Positions 8,961 to 17,671 of a stretch of DNA of 49,495 nt are shown in pieces. The stretch is taken from positions 161,031-210,525 of the forward strand of contig JABIAG010000001.1 in the NCBI GenBank assembly GCA_018653365.1. The letters run 5' to 3'. The translations under genes and the position numbers were made by a program. The stretch's first letter is position 1. Each line of letters starts with the position of its first letter. Under the pieces are notes generated by a model. It ran no database searches. It was not told the origin of the DNA and saw only the letters and a program-made list of their open reading frames with translations. The stretch is from Candidatus Woesearchaeota archaeon. Lineage in GTDB: Archaea > Nanobdellota > Nanobdellia > Woesearchaeales > JABIAG01.

Positions 8961-9806
8961 TTATCTAATCTTTTTTTTAATAAATTCTGCAAGTTTATCT
9001 GCAATGTTGGCGTTTGATTTTTTTTCTGTAGAACTAAATACTGGAGAAAGATTACACTCAATAAAATAATGCTTATTTGTGTGATCAATTACGAAATCAA
9101 TACCACAAAAATCACAATTTAAACTTTTTGAAATTTTAATCGCATCTGTTTTTATTTTTTTAGATATTTGAATTTTAGATTCGACTTTAACACCAATCCT
9201 GGAAAAACCAGTTTGTTTTTTTATGTGTGGTGTGCGAGCAACGGATGCAATAATTTTATTGTTAAGAACAACAACTCGTAAATCAGTTTTTATGTTTTCA
9301 AAATCTTCAAGTAGGAATTCCGAGGGATCATTTTTTTTTAAGAATTTTGTAATTTCTTGTTTGTTTTTAATTAAAAAACTAAATCTGCCTTTACTTCCTA
9401 AACGTTTTTTAACAATTACAGGGAATTTTAGTTTGATTAACTTTTTGGATGAAACTTTTTGAAGAATGCGAGTGTTTGGCATATGAACCTTGTTTTTAAA
9501 GAACAAATATTGGAAAAGTTTGTCCTCAAAATAAGGATGCTTCTTGAGTGCATTTTCATCTAAAACTTTACACTTCAAACAATTAAGTAAATCATTTTGA
9601 AAAACTGAAAAGTTAAGATTTACGTCACGAGGATCCCTTAGAATAGCAAAAGACCATTTTTCATTACACACGTGTTCAATCTTTTTGAGAGTGAGCGAGG
9701 AGTAATTTAAAAAAGATACATTGAACTTTCGCTTTTTTAGCGCCGCAATTATTAATTTAACTGAACGTCCTTTTCTTGTTGCAACAATTAATATGTTTTT
9801 AGCCAT
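8961..9806 (-). CDS. RimK-like ATP-grasp ligase
   Basis: 281 residues. The first 100 form an alpha/beta pre-ATP-grasp domain (MAKNILIVATRKGRSVKLI). The ATP-grasp core follows: FPVIVKKRLGSKGRFSFLI (ATP-binding Lys and glycine loop), DLRVVVLNNKIIASVAR, and CGIDFVIDHTNKHYFIECNL with the Asp...Glu-x-Asn metal ligands. RimK/glutathione-synthase-type ligases join an amino acid or peptide to a carboxylate through an acyl phosphate. The start overlaps the stop of the DUF1704 gene by 8 bases, so the two proteins are made together. The partner suggests a ligase/peptidase cycle. Substrate unknown. Confidence 0.85.
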   Translation of the reverse strand: MAKNILIVATRKGRSVKLIIAALKKRKFNVSFLNYSSLTLKKIEHVCNEKWSFAILRDPRDVNLNFSVFQNDLLNCLKCKVLDENALKKHPYFEDKLFQYLFFKNKVHMPNTRILQKVSSKKLIKLKFPVIVKKRLGSKGRFSFLIKNKQEITKFLKKNDPSEFLLEDFENIKTDLRVVVLNNKIIASVARTPHIKKQTGFSRIGVKVESKIQISKKIKTDAIKISKSLNCDFCGIDFVIDHTNKHYFIECNLSPVFSSTEKKSNANIADKLAEFIKKKIR

Positions 9807-10881
9807 TTTTTTCCATTAATGTAAAACTTTCTGGAAGCAAGTCGGGTTTTTTTAGCTTCAATTCCTTTACAAATTTAACATCTTTAAGTCCAATTTTACC
9901 AAAATACAAATCATTAATGTTTCCTCCTCGCGAAACAAAGTTTTTAACTTGATAATAACCATCTAAATAAATATAATCTTTAGAAAAACCCCCTGGTAAA
10001 GAGGTATCAACCAATCCTCGTTTAGCTCTTAAAGTTAGTTGAAATGCCTTGTTCTTATCAAAGAACCTTCGAAGTTCTCTAAATGTTTTGAAAAAACTAT
10101 TTTTTTGAGCGGTATTAACAGCAATAACTCTGCCTGCATAATTCTGTAAGAAAACTTTTTTTAAAAGTCCAAATCGTTCCTCATTATAAACTGCAAGTCC
10201 TTCTTCTGTGATTAAATATTTTGCTAAACCCTTTTTAAAAATTTGTAATTCTTGTTTCTTCCCATTCTCATATCTAAAAGCATGAGTACCAATTTCATGA
10301 ACAATTAATCGATTAATAAAATTCTTTGAGAATCTTTCTTTTTGTTTAAGAATGATTAATTTTTTATCTGACTCAACAGAACAACTTGTAACCAAATCTT
10401 TGTTCTTGATTTTATAATCTAAATTAAACCTTCTCAAGTTTTCCATTAGAATCTTAACTGCATCTTTTTTAAGGATTTTCTTAGCAGGTTTTAGATTAAG
10501 TTTATCATTTAAAATACGATATGCTTTGTTAATTAGTTTTTTACTAGGAAGACCAAACACTTTAACACTTTTTTCAGTGAAATCAAAGCAGCCCAAGCTG
10601 TTAAGAAGATCCACGTGCCTAATTAATTCTCTTTGACGTTCTACAATAATTGTGTCGAGAAAATCTCTTTCCTCAATTGCAATTGAAGAAAGTTTTTGCC
10701 TTAAAGCAAGAAGTTTTGTTGTTGGAAGAGTATATTTTAATGTGGGGTTCTTAGATTTGTTACTCATAAATACTTTTTTAGCATAAGACGCGTTAATTGG
10801 ATTTATTAAAGAAAAGGGGAGTTGACTGGTTGCATCAGCTAAAATTTTATCTGCAGCCCTAATCTCCTTTCGAATCTTCAT
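9799..10881 (-). CDS. DUF1704 zincin peptidase (MATCAP/KIAA0895-like)
   Basis: 360 residues. The HExxxH metalloprotease motif is HEIGTH (His195, Glu196, His200), followed by AFRYENG and then TEEGLAVYNE with a Glu ligand candidate near 226-227. This HExxxH...EEGLA layout is the DUF1704 hallmark, also called the 'QEGLA motif' family. Eukaryotic relatives (MATCAP) remove the C-terminal tyrosine from alpha-tubulin. The archaeal substrate is unknown. The mRNA starts close to the ATG (TATA box about 10901-10910, 25 bases away). It is the first gene of a two-gene operon with the ATP-grasp ligase and diverges from the AP-endonuclease gene. Confidence 0.85.
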   Translation of the reverse strand: MKIRKEIRAADKILADATSQLPFSLINPINASYAKKVFMSNKSKNPTLKYTLPTTKLLALRQKLSSIAIEERDFLDTIIVERQRELIRHVDLLNSLGCFDFTEKSVKVFGLPSKKLINKAYRILNDKLNLKPAKKILKKDAVKILMENLRRFNLDYKIKNKDLVTSCSVESDKKLIILKQKERFSKNFINRLIVHEIGTHAFRYENGKKQELQIFKKGLAKYLITEEGLAVYNEERFGLLKKVFLQNYAGRVIAVNTAQKNSFFKTFRELRRFFDKNKAFQLTLRAKRGLVDTSLPGGFSKDYIYLDGYYQVKNFVSRGGNINDLYFGKIGLKDVKFVKELKLKKPDLLPESFTLMEKNG

Positions 10882-10900
10882 ATTTAACTATTTAGTCTAG

Positions 10901-10920
10901 TATATAAAAACTTTTTTATA
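10901..10920. promoter_or_regulatory. Back-to-back TATA boxes of divergent genes
   Basis: TATATAAAAAC and CTTTTTTATA abut between the DUF1704 start (10881) and the AP-endonuclease start (10942). The left element is about 24-25 bases from the minus-strand ATG. The right one is centred about 25 bases before the plus-strand ATG. The two core promoters are adjacent, so TBP/TFB binding at one could exclude the other. Confidence 0.6.
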
Positions 10921-10941
10921 AGTCTGAATTGTTTAGGTGAT

Positions 10942-11763
10942 ATGTTTAAGCGATTAAGGTTTGGAAATGCAGGAGCTCCACTGAGTTCGGTTTCTAGAAA
11001 AATTCCGGACGGGATCCAACGACAAAAAGAATTAAAGTTAGATGGACTAGAGATACAGTTTGTAAGACAGGTCTATCTTCACAAAGAACAATGCCCTGAA
11101 ATAAAAACATTGGCTAAAAAAGAAGATAAAGTGTTAACCTGTCATGCCTCTTTTTTTGTAAACCTAAGTTCTAATGATAAAGAAAAACAAACACAATCCC
11201 TGCAACGAATTTATGACGCTGCAATAATGGCAGATAAGTGTGGAGCTAAATTTGTAACCTTTCATGCAGGATATTATCACGATAACGATCATGAAGAGGT
11301 GTATCAAACAATTAAAAATAACCTCTCACAATTAAAAGACAAATTAGAACATGAGGGCTGTAAAATAAAATTAAGTCCAGAGACAACAGGCAAGATTTCT
11401 CAATTTGGGAGTTTGCATGAGCTAGTGAGATTGGGTAAAGAGATCGGAACACACCTCTGTGTAGACTTTGCACACTTACATGCGCGTGAAGGAAAGGTTA
11501 ATAGTTATGAAGAGTTTTGTAATGTTCTGAGTTTGTTGAAAACGGAGTTAAATTGTTTAGATAATATGCATATTCATATGGCGGGAATAAATTATGGGCC
11601 TAAAGGAGAAAGGAATCATTTGAATCTAAAAGATTCAGACTTTAAATGGAAAGAGTTAATGAAAGCCTTCAAAGAGTTTGGGGTTAGGGGGATAATTATT
11701 AGTGAAAGTCCTAATATTGAGGGAGATGCAATGTTAATGAGGGACTATTATGAATCACTCTAA
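10942..11763 (+). CDS. Endonuclease IV-like AP endonuclease (xylose-isomerase TIM barrel)
   Basis: 273 residues. Features of the AP endonuclease family 2 barrel are visible: LKLDGLEIQFV near 31, TCHASFFVNLSS (metal His), KFVTFHAGYYH (metal His), IKLSPETTG (metal Glu), HLCVDFAHLHAR (Asp and His ligands), NMHIHMAG, and IIISESPNIEGDAML. Endonuclease IV cleaves 5' of abasic sites using three metal ions. Sequence divergence means sugar-isomerase-like chemistry cannot be excluded, but overlap with endonuclease III (14 bases) strongly favours base-excision repair. The start has a TATA box at about 10913-10920. Confidence 0.82.
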   Translation: MFKRLRFGNAGAPLSSVSRKIPDGIQRQKELKLDGLEIQFVRQVYLHKEQCPEIKTLAKKEDKVLTCHASFFVNLSSNDKEKQTQSLQRIYDAAIMADKCGAKFVTFHAGYYHDNDHEEVYQTIKNNLSQLKDKLEHEGCKIKLSPETTGKISQFGSLHELVRLGKEIGTHLCVDFAHLHAREGKVNSYEEFCNVLSLLKTELNCLDNMHIHMAGINYGPKGERNHLNLKDSDFKWKELMKAFKEFGVRGIIISESPNIEGDAMLMRDYYESL

Positions 11764-12349
11764 GGCTTTAAGACAATTAAATGAGTTAAGTGAGCATAAT
11801 TCAGATCCGCGATTAGCTGCAGAAGGCTGGAGTGAAGATTGGCAAATTTTAATTGCAACATTGTTGTCAGCTAGGACTAGAGATACAGTAACAGTTAAGG
11901 TCGCCACAGCATTGTTTGAAAAATATAAAACTCTAAAAGAAATTTCAGAATTAAATTTGGAAGCGTTGGAACAGGAAATAAAATCCGTTAATTTTTATCG
12001 AAATAAAGCAAGATTTGTGTTGGGATGTGTAAAAGGAATTTTAGAACATTTTAGTGAAGGTTTGCCTTGCGATGCTTCGGAGTTAGTTAAGTTAACTGGT
12101 GTAGGAAGAAAGACGGCAAATGTGTTCATTGCATCAATGGGTGGAGATGCCATAGGTGTGGATACTCATGTGGGGCGGGTGGCGCGTAAGTTGGGATGGA
12201 CAACTCACACCGATCCTGATAAGGTTGAGAAAGATCTTTGTGAACTGTTTCCTCAATCTTCCTGGCGAAGTGTGAACTATATTTTAGTTAAGTTTGGACA
12301 AAGTAATAGAGGGAAAAAAGAAGATTTAATTTTAGAAAAGATAAAATAG
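11750..12349 (+). CDS. nth: Endonuclease III-like DNA glycosylase lacking the Fe-S tail
   Basis: 199 residues. The HhH-GPD core is intact: LTGVGRKTANVF with catalytic Lys121, and GVDTHVGRVARKLGW with catalytic Asp138, matching Escherichia coli Lys120/Asp138. It excises oxidised pyrimidines and nicks by beta-elimination. The usual C-terminal Cys-x6-Cys-x2-Cys-x5-Cys iron-sulfur loop is absent: the protein ends in a basic GQSNRGKKEDLILEKIK. It overlaps the upstream AP endonuclease gene by 14 bases, coupling glycosylase and AP-site cleavage. Confidence 0.9.
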   Translation: MNHSKALRQLNELSEHNSDPRLAAEGWSEDWQILIATLLSARTRDTVTVKVATALFEKYKTLKEISELNLEALEQEIKSVNFYRNKARFVLGCVKGILEHFSEGLPCDASELVKLTGVGRKTANVFIASMGGDAIGVDTHVGRVARKLGWTTHTDPDKVEKDLCELFPQSSWRSVNYILVKFGQSNRGKKEDLILEKIK

Positions 12350-12390
12350 AAAACAATCAACTTTATTAATCCTCATCATGATGGAGAGTT

Positions 12391-13197
12391 ATGGCAGGAA
12401 GAGTACAAAGTCCATCGTCAATTAATTTATTTAGACAGTGTCCAAGAAAATATTTCTATCAGTACATTCTTAAGTTAGTTACTGGTTCGAATATACATCT
12501 AGTTCGAGGAAAAGCAGTACACTCAGTGTTGGAAAATTTCTTTAAAGTCAATATATCACAAATTCATTCTGAAAACTTTGATTTTGAATTACGAACTTTA
12601 TTATTTGACATGTTTAGACAGGAATGGAGAAAATCAAAACCCGAATTAGAAAAAATAGGTATAACAATACATAACCAGATTTATTATTACAATGAAACCA
12701 AAAGAATGTTAACAAATTGGTTTGATGGATTTGTAGGTAAGTTACAGGGATTGATGGTTGATCGAGGACTAGTTGAGGGATTCAAATATTTAACTCCAAT
12801 AACTGAGCAGTATTATGAATCGTCTTCTCATAAGGTTAGAGGGTACATAGACGCAGTACACGAATGGGCAGAGGGAGTACACATAGTAGATTATAAAACT
12901 TCTTCACGAGATAAGATGAGCGATGATTATATGTTACAATTGGGGATATATGCAATGATGTACAAACAAAAACACGGAGTTGCACCCAAAAAAGTAGGAA
13001 TTAATTTTTTAAAATTTGGTGAAAAGTTCATAGATGTTGATGATGTGCTTATTAGAGATGCAGAAGCAGCATGTGAACAAATACAATTTGATACTCAAAG
13101 CGAAGAAAAAATAGATTATCCCAAAAAACAATCTGGATTGTGTAAATGGTCAACAGGACAGTGTGATTTCTATGAAACCTGCATTAAGGACAATTAA
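12391..13197 (+). CDS. RecB/AddB-like PD-(D/E)XK nuclease with probable 4Fe-4S cluster
   Basis: 268 residues. It opens with SPSSINLFRQCPRKYFYQY (Cys17), then GKAVHSVLENFF. The nuclease core is RGYIDAVHEW...VHIVDYKTSS (Asp, then Asp-x-Lys), then LQLGIYAMMYK. Cys251, Cys258 and Cys264 near the end pair with Cys17 to make the Cas4/AddB-type split Fe-S site; the Cys251-Cys258 gap of six is wider than the common two. The family resects or trims DNA ends in repair or CRISPR adaptation. No CRISPR array or cas gene is here, so repair is more likely. A TTTATTAAT box at 12362-12370 precedes a leaderless start. Confidence 0.82.
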   Translation: MAGRVQSPSSINLFRQCPRKYFYQYILKLVTGSNIHLVRGKAVHSVLENFFKVNISQIHSENFDFELRTLLFDMFRQEWRKSKPELEKIGITIHNQIYYYNETKRMLTNWFDGFVGKLQGLMVDRGLVEGFKYLTPITEQYYESSSHKVRGYIDAVHEWAEGVHIVDYKTSSRDKMSDDYMLQLGIYAMMYKQKHGVAPKKVGINFLKFGEKFIDVDDVLIRDAEAACEQIQFDTQSEEKIDYPKKQSGLCKWSTGQCDFYETCIKDN

Positions 13198-13232
13198 CTT
13201 TTTATTTATTAAAGTTTGATTAAGTTATAATC

Positions 13233-14072
13233 ATGAAATGTTATAATGTTTTAACTGAAAAAAATGAAGAATGTAACGAGTTAGTTGTAAGTAAAGAACG
13301 GGGTGTCGAATTTCTGGTATCTATTCCACATTCAGGGATATTAATTCCTGAAAATCTTAAAAAAAATATTGTTCTAGATTCTTTAAGAAAAGAGGGAGAC
13401 CTATATACTGATGAAATATTTACTTTGAGTAAAGGAATTGTGATCAAATCTAAATTAATGCCTTTAGTGCTTAATGTGAGTCGACACAAAACTGGGTTGA
13501 AAGGGGATGTGCCAAAACACCTCTTAAAAGATCCAATTCACACCTCGCGTTTAGGTGGACAAAAACATCCTTTAATTGAGTATACTTCTGTAGAAAAAGA
13601 AGAATTACTAGTATATTATGATCAATATCATTCCAAAATTAAAGAGAGTGTAATAAAGATAAAAGAAACAAACGGTTTCGTGGTTGTTTTAGATGGACAC
13701 TCACTACTTTCAGTCGGGTTAGAAAACACCCCTGATAAAGGAAAAGAAAGAGCAGATTTTATAGTTGGAACATTAGATGATACTTCTGCACATCCAAAAA
13801 TTATTGAAACTTTTTATGAAAGTTTGAAGCGTAATGCTGCGGAATACGATTTAACGGTTGTTAAAAACAAACCCTACAAAGGAGGATTTATTACCTCAAA
13901 TTATGCGAATCCCGCAGAAAAGGTGAACGTGATCCAATTAGAGATAAAACGAAGCATATATCTTAATGAAAAAACATTTGAAAAATATCCTAAAAAAATA
14001 GAAATGTTAAACTTGATTCTTGAAAAAGTAATGAGCGAAACTATTAAAGTTGCTAAACAAGTTTATGATTAG
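13233..14072 (+). CDS. N-formylglutamate amidohydrolase-like protein
   Basis: 279 residues. Signature segments are SIPHSGILIPENL (about 30-42), VNVSRHKTG, VVVLDGHSLL and NVIQLEIKRSIYL, which match the FGase/HutG family of zinc-dependent amidohydrolases. Classical members release formate from N-formylglutamate in histidine breakdown. I see no histidine-utilisation gene nearby, so hydrolysis of another N-acyl or gamma-linked glutamate substrate is possible. Distant family members occur beside DUF1704 peptidases and ATP-grasp ligases, both encoded 2-4 kb away here. A TTTATTAAA box about 25 bases upstream suggests its own promoter. Confidence 0.8.
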   Translation: MKCYNVLTEKNEECNELVVSKERGVEFLVSIPHSGILIPENLKKNIVLDSLRKEGDLYTDEIFTLSKGIVIKSKLMPLVLNVSRHKTGLKGDVPKHLLKDPIHTSRLGGQKHPLIEYTSVEKEELLVYYDQYHSKIKESVIKIKETNGFVVVLDGHSLLSVGLENTPDKGKERADFIVGTLDDTSAHPKIIETFYESLKRNAAEYDLTVVKNKPYKGGFITSNYANPAEKVNVIQLEIKRSIYLNEKTFEKYPKKIEMLNLILEKVMSETIKVAKQVYD

Positions 14073-14176
14073 GTTTTTGTTCTTATTTGTTAAATGAGTA
14101 AGTAAACGTCGGTCTATTAATGTTAAGGACGTTAGATATGATAATCGTTATAAATAATTCTACATTACTCTAAGTT

Positions 14177-14914
14177 ATGAATCCATACCATATTAGATTA
14201 ACCGAAGCAGGCACAATTTCAACGAGAATAAGAGAAGATGTGGGCACTGTTATGATTGTAGGTTCTGTTGCATATAATCCTCAAGCAGTTACTCCCGCAT
14301 CAGATCTAGATGAGGTCGCAATAGCGGATTTTACTCAAGTAGATTGGCAAGAATTTGAACGTAACTTGGGACAACCAATAAATCCTACTTGTGTAAAATA
14401 TGCGCGAAGTGGAGCAATAAACAGTTTTAGTGTTGTGTGGGATACCGAACATTTTGAAGTTGGACTTCATATGTGGGATTTGAGTGCATTAAGAAATGTA
14501 GTTAATCCAAAAGTGCACAATCATGTTTTTAGACCTGATAATTTTGATAGGGGTTTTTCAAGTACTGCAGATGAAGAAACATTGTTTAATTTAAGAGGGG
14601 AAAAGAGAAGTTTTTATAAAAATCCACAACAAGTAGAGGGGGGAACAATACTTGACTTTTATCCCTTGGTTGAAGCGGATGGAGATATTTATGTTGGAAT
14701 ACAATTGAACAATTTATTATTGGATCCTTGTTTCTTATTTTATCATGGAGAAGCTGAAAGTTTATTAAATTCTTGGAGTGTATCACTTAGAACAAGATTG
14801 ATTGCAACTTACGGAACCAGTTCAGAAGAAGTTAATTTAGTTAATTCTTTAGATCCAAGATTGAGAGCTAAACTAGGTCCTGAATTAGAAAGACGCCTAA
14901 AAACATTCTTCTAA
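14177..14914 (+). CDS. Putative nucleotidyltransferase-fold protein
   Basis: 245 residues. The segment VGSVAYNPQAVTPASDLDEV (about 32-51) resembles the Gly-Ser...Asp-x-Asp motif of Pol-beta-type nucleotidyltransferases, and HFEVGLHMWD could supply the third acidic strand. This may be catalytic, but the Gly-Ser to Asp-x-Asp spacing is longer than in MNT-type minimal transferases. The C-terminal 90 residues are helical (LLLDPCFLFYHGEAESLLNSW). It sits just upstream of the CCA-adding enzyme but has a separate promoter (TTATAAAT at about 14149-14156). Function unknown. Confidence 0.5.
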   Translation: MNPYHIRLTEAGTISTRIREDVGTVMIVGSVAYNPQAVTPASDLDEVAIADFTQVDWQEFERNLGQPINPTCVKYARSGAINSFSVVWDTEHFEVGLHMWDLSALRNVVNPKVHNHVFRPDNFDRGFSSTADEETLFNLRGEKRSFYKNPQQVEGGTILDFYPLVEADGDIYVGIQLNNLLLDPCFLFYHGEAESLLNSWSVSLRTRLIATYGTSSEEVNLVNSLDPRLRAKLGPELERRLKTFF

Positions 14915-14952
14915 TACGAACATTTTTAAACTAATTCTGCTTTTTATATTGC

Positions 14953-16134
14953 ATGGAAATATTGAATGAAGTATTGGAAAGAGTAAAACCTTCTGCAGCT
15001 GAAGCAAAAGCGGTAAAGAACAAGATAGCCAAATTTGTGAAAAGTCTAAAAATAAAAGATGCAACAATTGAGTTAGGTGGATCAGGAGCAAAAGGAACCT
15101 GGTTAAAAGACGTCTTTGATGTAGATCTATTTGTAAGATTTAACAAAAAATGTGTTGGAAAAGACATTTCAAGCATACTAGAACAATCATTAAAAGAATT
15201 TAAACCAGAAAAGTTTCATGGAAGTCGTGATTATTTTCAGGTTAAAAAAGATGGTTTTGTTTATGAATTAGTTCCAGTAATCAAAATAAATAAGGCAGAT
15301 GAAGCCCTAAACATAACTGATGTTTCCCCATTACATGCAAAATGGGTAAATAAAAAATCTTCTTCTCAAATTAAAGATCAAATCAGAATTGCAAAACAAT
15401 TCTTTAAGGCAAATGAATTATACGGTGCAGAATCTTATATTAAAGGATTCTCAGGCTATGTTCTAGAAATCTTAGTAATCTACTACGATGGTTTTGTGAA
15501 TTTGTTAAAAGCATGTGTAAAATGGAAAGAAAAAGAGATTATTGATCTTAGTAAATTTCACAAAGATGTAATGTTTGAAGTTAACTCATCTAAGTTGGAT
15601 TCTCCATTAATAGTAATAGACCCTGTTCAAGCAGGTCGAAATGCTTCAGCAGCATTATCTTTAGAAAAGTTTAGATTATTGAAAAAGTTAGCTCAAAAGT
15701 TTTTAGATAAACCTGCAATTAAATATTTTGAAAAAGAAAAAGTGGATGTTGATAAGCTGGGTGGATTGGTAATTGAACTTAAAGCAGTAAACGGAAAAGA
15801 AGATATTGTTGGTTGTAAAATTGAAAAAGCATTTAATTTTTTTGCACGTTCATTAACACATGAAGGCTTTACCATTAAAAAAAGCAAATGGTACTGGGAT
15901 GACACGATAGTGTTTAATTATGACGTTGAAGAAAAATTGAGCCCTGAACGAGAAATAATCGGCCCTCCACTAAAAATAAAAGCTGCAGTAAAAGATTTTA
16001 AAAAGAAATATAAAAAAACGTTTGAAAAGAAGGGCAAGATATATGCTAAAATAAAACGCAAATATTTAACTTCCGAGAGTGTGGTTGAAGCAGTACGAAC
16101 AGATAAATATCTAAAAGGAAAGGTAAAACTATGA
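14953..16134 (+). CDS. cca: Archaeal (class I) CCA-adding tRNA nucleotidyltransferase
   Basis: 393 residues, somewhat shorter than the usual 430-450. The catalytic motif is GGSGAKGTWLKDVFDVDLFV (Gly-Ser and Asp-x-Asp). HGSRDYFQV, VKINKADEALNITDVSPLH and IKGFSGYVLEILVIYY follow as in archaeal CCA enzymes. The enzyme builds or repairs the 3' CCA of tRNAs. The two tRNA genes in this window do not encode CCA, so it would be needed for them. A TTTTTAAA box at 14921-14928 fits a leaderless start. The stop overlaps the next start as ATGA. Confidence 0.92.
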   Translation: MEILNEVLERVKPSAAEAKAVKNKIAKFVKSLKIKDATIELGGSGAKGTWLKDVFDVDLFVRFNKKCVGKDISSILEQSLKEFKPEKFHGSRDYFQVKKDGFVYELVPVIKINKADEALNITDVSPLHAKWVNKKSSSQIKDQIRIAKQFFKANELYGAESYIKGFSGYVLEILVIYYDGFVNLLKACVKWKEKEIIDLSKFHKDVMFEVNSSKLDSPLIVIDPVQAGRNASAALSLEKFRLLKKLAQKFLDKPAIKYFEKEKVDVDKLGGLVIELKAVNGKEDIVGCKIEKAFNFFARSLTHEGFTIKKSKWYWDDTIVFNYDVEEKLSPEREIIGPPLKIKAAVKDFKKKYKKTFEKKGKIYAKIKRKYLTSESVVEAVRTDKYLKGKVKL

Positions 16135-16847
16135 AAGCTATTATTTTAGCAGCAGGATATGCTACGCGATTATATCCATTAACATTGAATAAAGCAAAAC
16201 CTTTGTTAGAAATCGGAGGGAAAACAGTAATAGATCATATTCTAGATAAAATAAAACAAACAGACATAACAGAAACAATCGTTGTAACAAATGATAAGTT
16301 CTATAAAGATTTTGAGACCTGGAATCCTGGAGTAACCGTGTTAAACGATGGAACAAAAAATGAACAAGATCGGTTAGAATCTATTGGGGACATAAACTTT
16401 GCTTTGAAAAACGTTGATGAAGATTTTATAATAATCGCAGGAGATAATCTGTTTACTTTTGATCTAAACGAATTATTGGATTTTGCAAAAGACAAACAAT
16501 ATGTAATAACTGGCAGGAATCTACCTAGTTTAGAAGAAGCAAAGAAACACGGAAGCATAGAAGAAATGGACGGAACTGGAAGAGTTATCCAGTTTGTAGA
16601 AAAACCTGAAAATCCAAAAACTAAATTATCTGCCATCATGATGTATTGTTTTAAAAAAGAGGGCAAACAAGAAATAATTAATTATCTTGAAACCGAATAT
16701 AAAAAAGAAAATCCAAAAACCCTTATTGAGTGGCTAACACAAAAAACAGAGGTGTATGCTTGGATAAATGATTCAACCTATTTTGATATTGGAGATAAAG
16801 AAAAACTAGACGAAGCAGAGAGGTGGGTGAATGAGCATACTTCTTAA
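16131..16847 (+). CDS. NDP-sugar pyrophosphorylase-like nucleotidyltransferase
   Basis: 238 residues. It has the classic start MKAIILAAGYATRLYPLT, then KAKPLLEIGGKTVIDHIL, IIAGDNLFTFDL (metal Asp) and FDIGDKEKLDEAERW. These motifs place it with RfbA/GalU/MurU-type enzymes that activate sugar phosphates with NTP. The sugar and nucleotide cannot be read from sequence; a glycan precursor for the cell surface or lipids is likely. It overlaps the CCA gene by 4 bases and the next membrane gene by 17, so all three are one operon. Confidence 0.85.
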   Translation: MKAIILAAGYATRLYPLTLNKAKPLLEIGGKTVIDHILDKIKQTDITETIVVTNDKFYKDFETWNPGVTVLNDGTKNEQDRLESIGDINFALKNVDEDFIIIAGDNLFTFDLNELLDFAKDKQYVITGRNLPSLEEAKKHGSIEEMDGTGRVIQFVEKPENPKTKLSAIMMYCFKKEGKQEIINYLETEYKKENPKTLIEWLTQKTEVYAWINDSTYFDIGDKEKLDEAERWVNEHTS

Positions 16848-17301
16848 AACGATTTTTTTAAGTTTATTACCCATATCAGAATTAAGGGGAGGGATTCCTT
16901 TCGCAGTTTTTAATGGAATGTCGCCATTGTTTGCTTATCTTATCTGTGTACTTGCAAATATTTGTGTAATTCCTATTGTTTATTTATTTTTAACATATCT
17001 ACATAATTGGTTTTTGAATATTAAACTTTATAATAAATTATTTTTGAAATATGTAGAAAGAAAACGAGGCAAGGTAGAAAAATATATTGGAACTAAATGG
17101 GAGTTTCTGATTTTAATGTTATTTGTAGCAATACCCCTTCCTATCACTGGGGCGTATACTGGAACTTTGTTAGCCTGGTTATTTAAAGTAAAGAAAAAAG
17201 AGGCATTCTTAGCATTAGCATTAGGGGTAGTAATTGCAGGCGTAATTGTGAGTTTAGTTACGTTAGGTTTAATATCTGGTGCAGAAGTATTTGTTAAATA
17301 A
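16831..17301 (+). CDS. Small multidrug export family (COG2426) membrane protein
   Basis: 156 residues. The opening LLPISELRGGIPFAV is the hallmark of this family, and FVAIPLPITGAYTGTLLAWL is the second conserved hairpin. Both halves carry re-entrant-looking hydrophobic segments, with about five membrane segments in all. The family is annotated as 'putative small multidrug exporter', but its transported substrate is not established. It overlaps the sugar-nucleotidyltransferase gene by 17 bases, hinting at a role in envelope assembly. Its stop directly abuts the stop of the convergent winged-helix gene. Confidence 0.8.
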   Translation: MSILLKTIFLSLLPISELRGGIPFAVFNGMSPLFAYLICVLANICVIPIVYLFLTYLHNWFLNIKLYNKLFLKYVERKRGKVEKYIGTKWEFLILMLFVAIPLPITGAYTGTLLAWLFKVKKKEAFLALALGVVIAGVIVSLVTLGLISGAEVFVK

Positions 17302-17574
17302 TTATTTTTTCTTAGAAGTTGCTTTTTTAACGGGTTTCTTTTTTGCTACAGGTTTTTTAGCAACACGTCTACGAGGAGTTTCATCCTTAAACTTGTATCT
17401 AAACTCATTTCTGTTCCCTGTAGTTTCAAAAGCAATAGTCTCAGTTCTTCGTAATTTCTTTAAACAAGCAGTAATGCTACCAATAGAAATTCCTAATGCT
17501 TTAGAAATCTCTTTAGAAGTGTACCATTTAGTTGGATGTTTCTTCAAAAAATCATAAACTTCTTGTTGTCCCAT
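17302..17574 (-). CDS. Winged-helix protein with lysine-rich tail
   Basis: 90 residues. Residues 1-60 form a winged helix (WYTSKEISKALGISIGSITA gives helices 2 and 3). A 20-residue tail of Lys, Pro, Ala and Val (RRRVAKKPVAKKKPVKKATS) resembles the H1-like protein at 27675-27914. The tail should bind DNA nonspecifically, so this could be a chromatin-associated regulator. The TATA box (about 17595-17604) is 26 bases from the ATG. Target unknown. Confidence 0.75.
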   Translation of the reverse strand: MGQQEVYDFLKKHPTKWYTSKEISKALGISIGSITACLKKLRRTETIAFETTGNRNEFRYKFKDETPRRRVAKKPVAKKKPVKKATSKKK

Positions 17575-17671
17575 GCTAAGATTGAGTGAAAGGTAGTATA
17601 TAAAACTATCTTTTTTTAGTGTCGATTCCAGAGTAGAAACGTTTAAATATTGGTTGAGTTATTGAATTGGT

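Noticed and set aside
12391-13197. Cas4 as part of a CRISPR locus
   Set aside because: No repeats, cas1/cas2 or effector genes in the window; the protein is also longer than typical Cas4.
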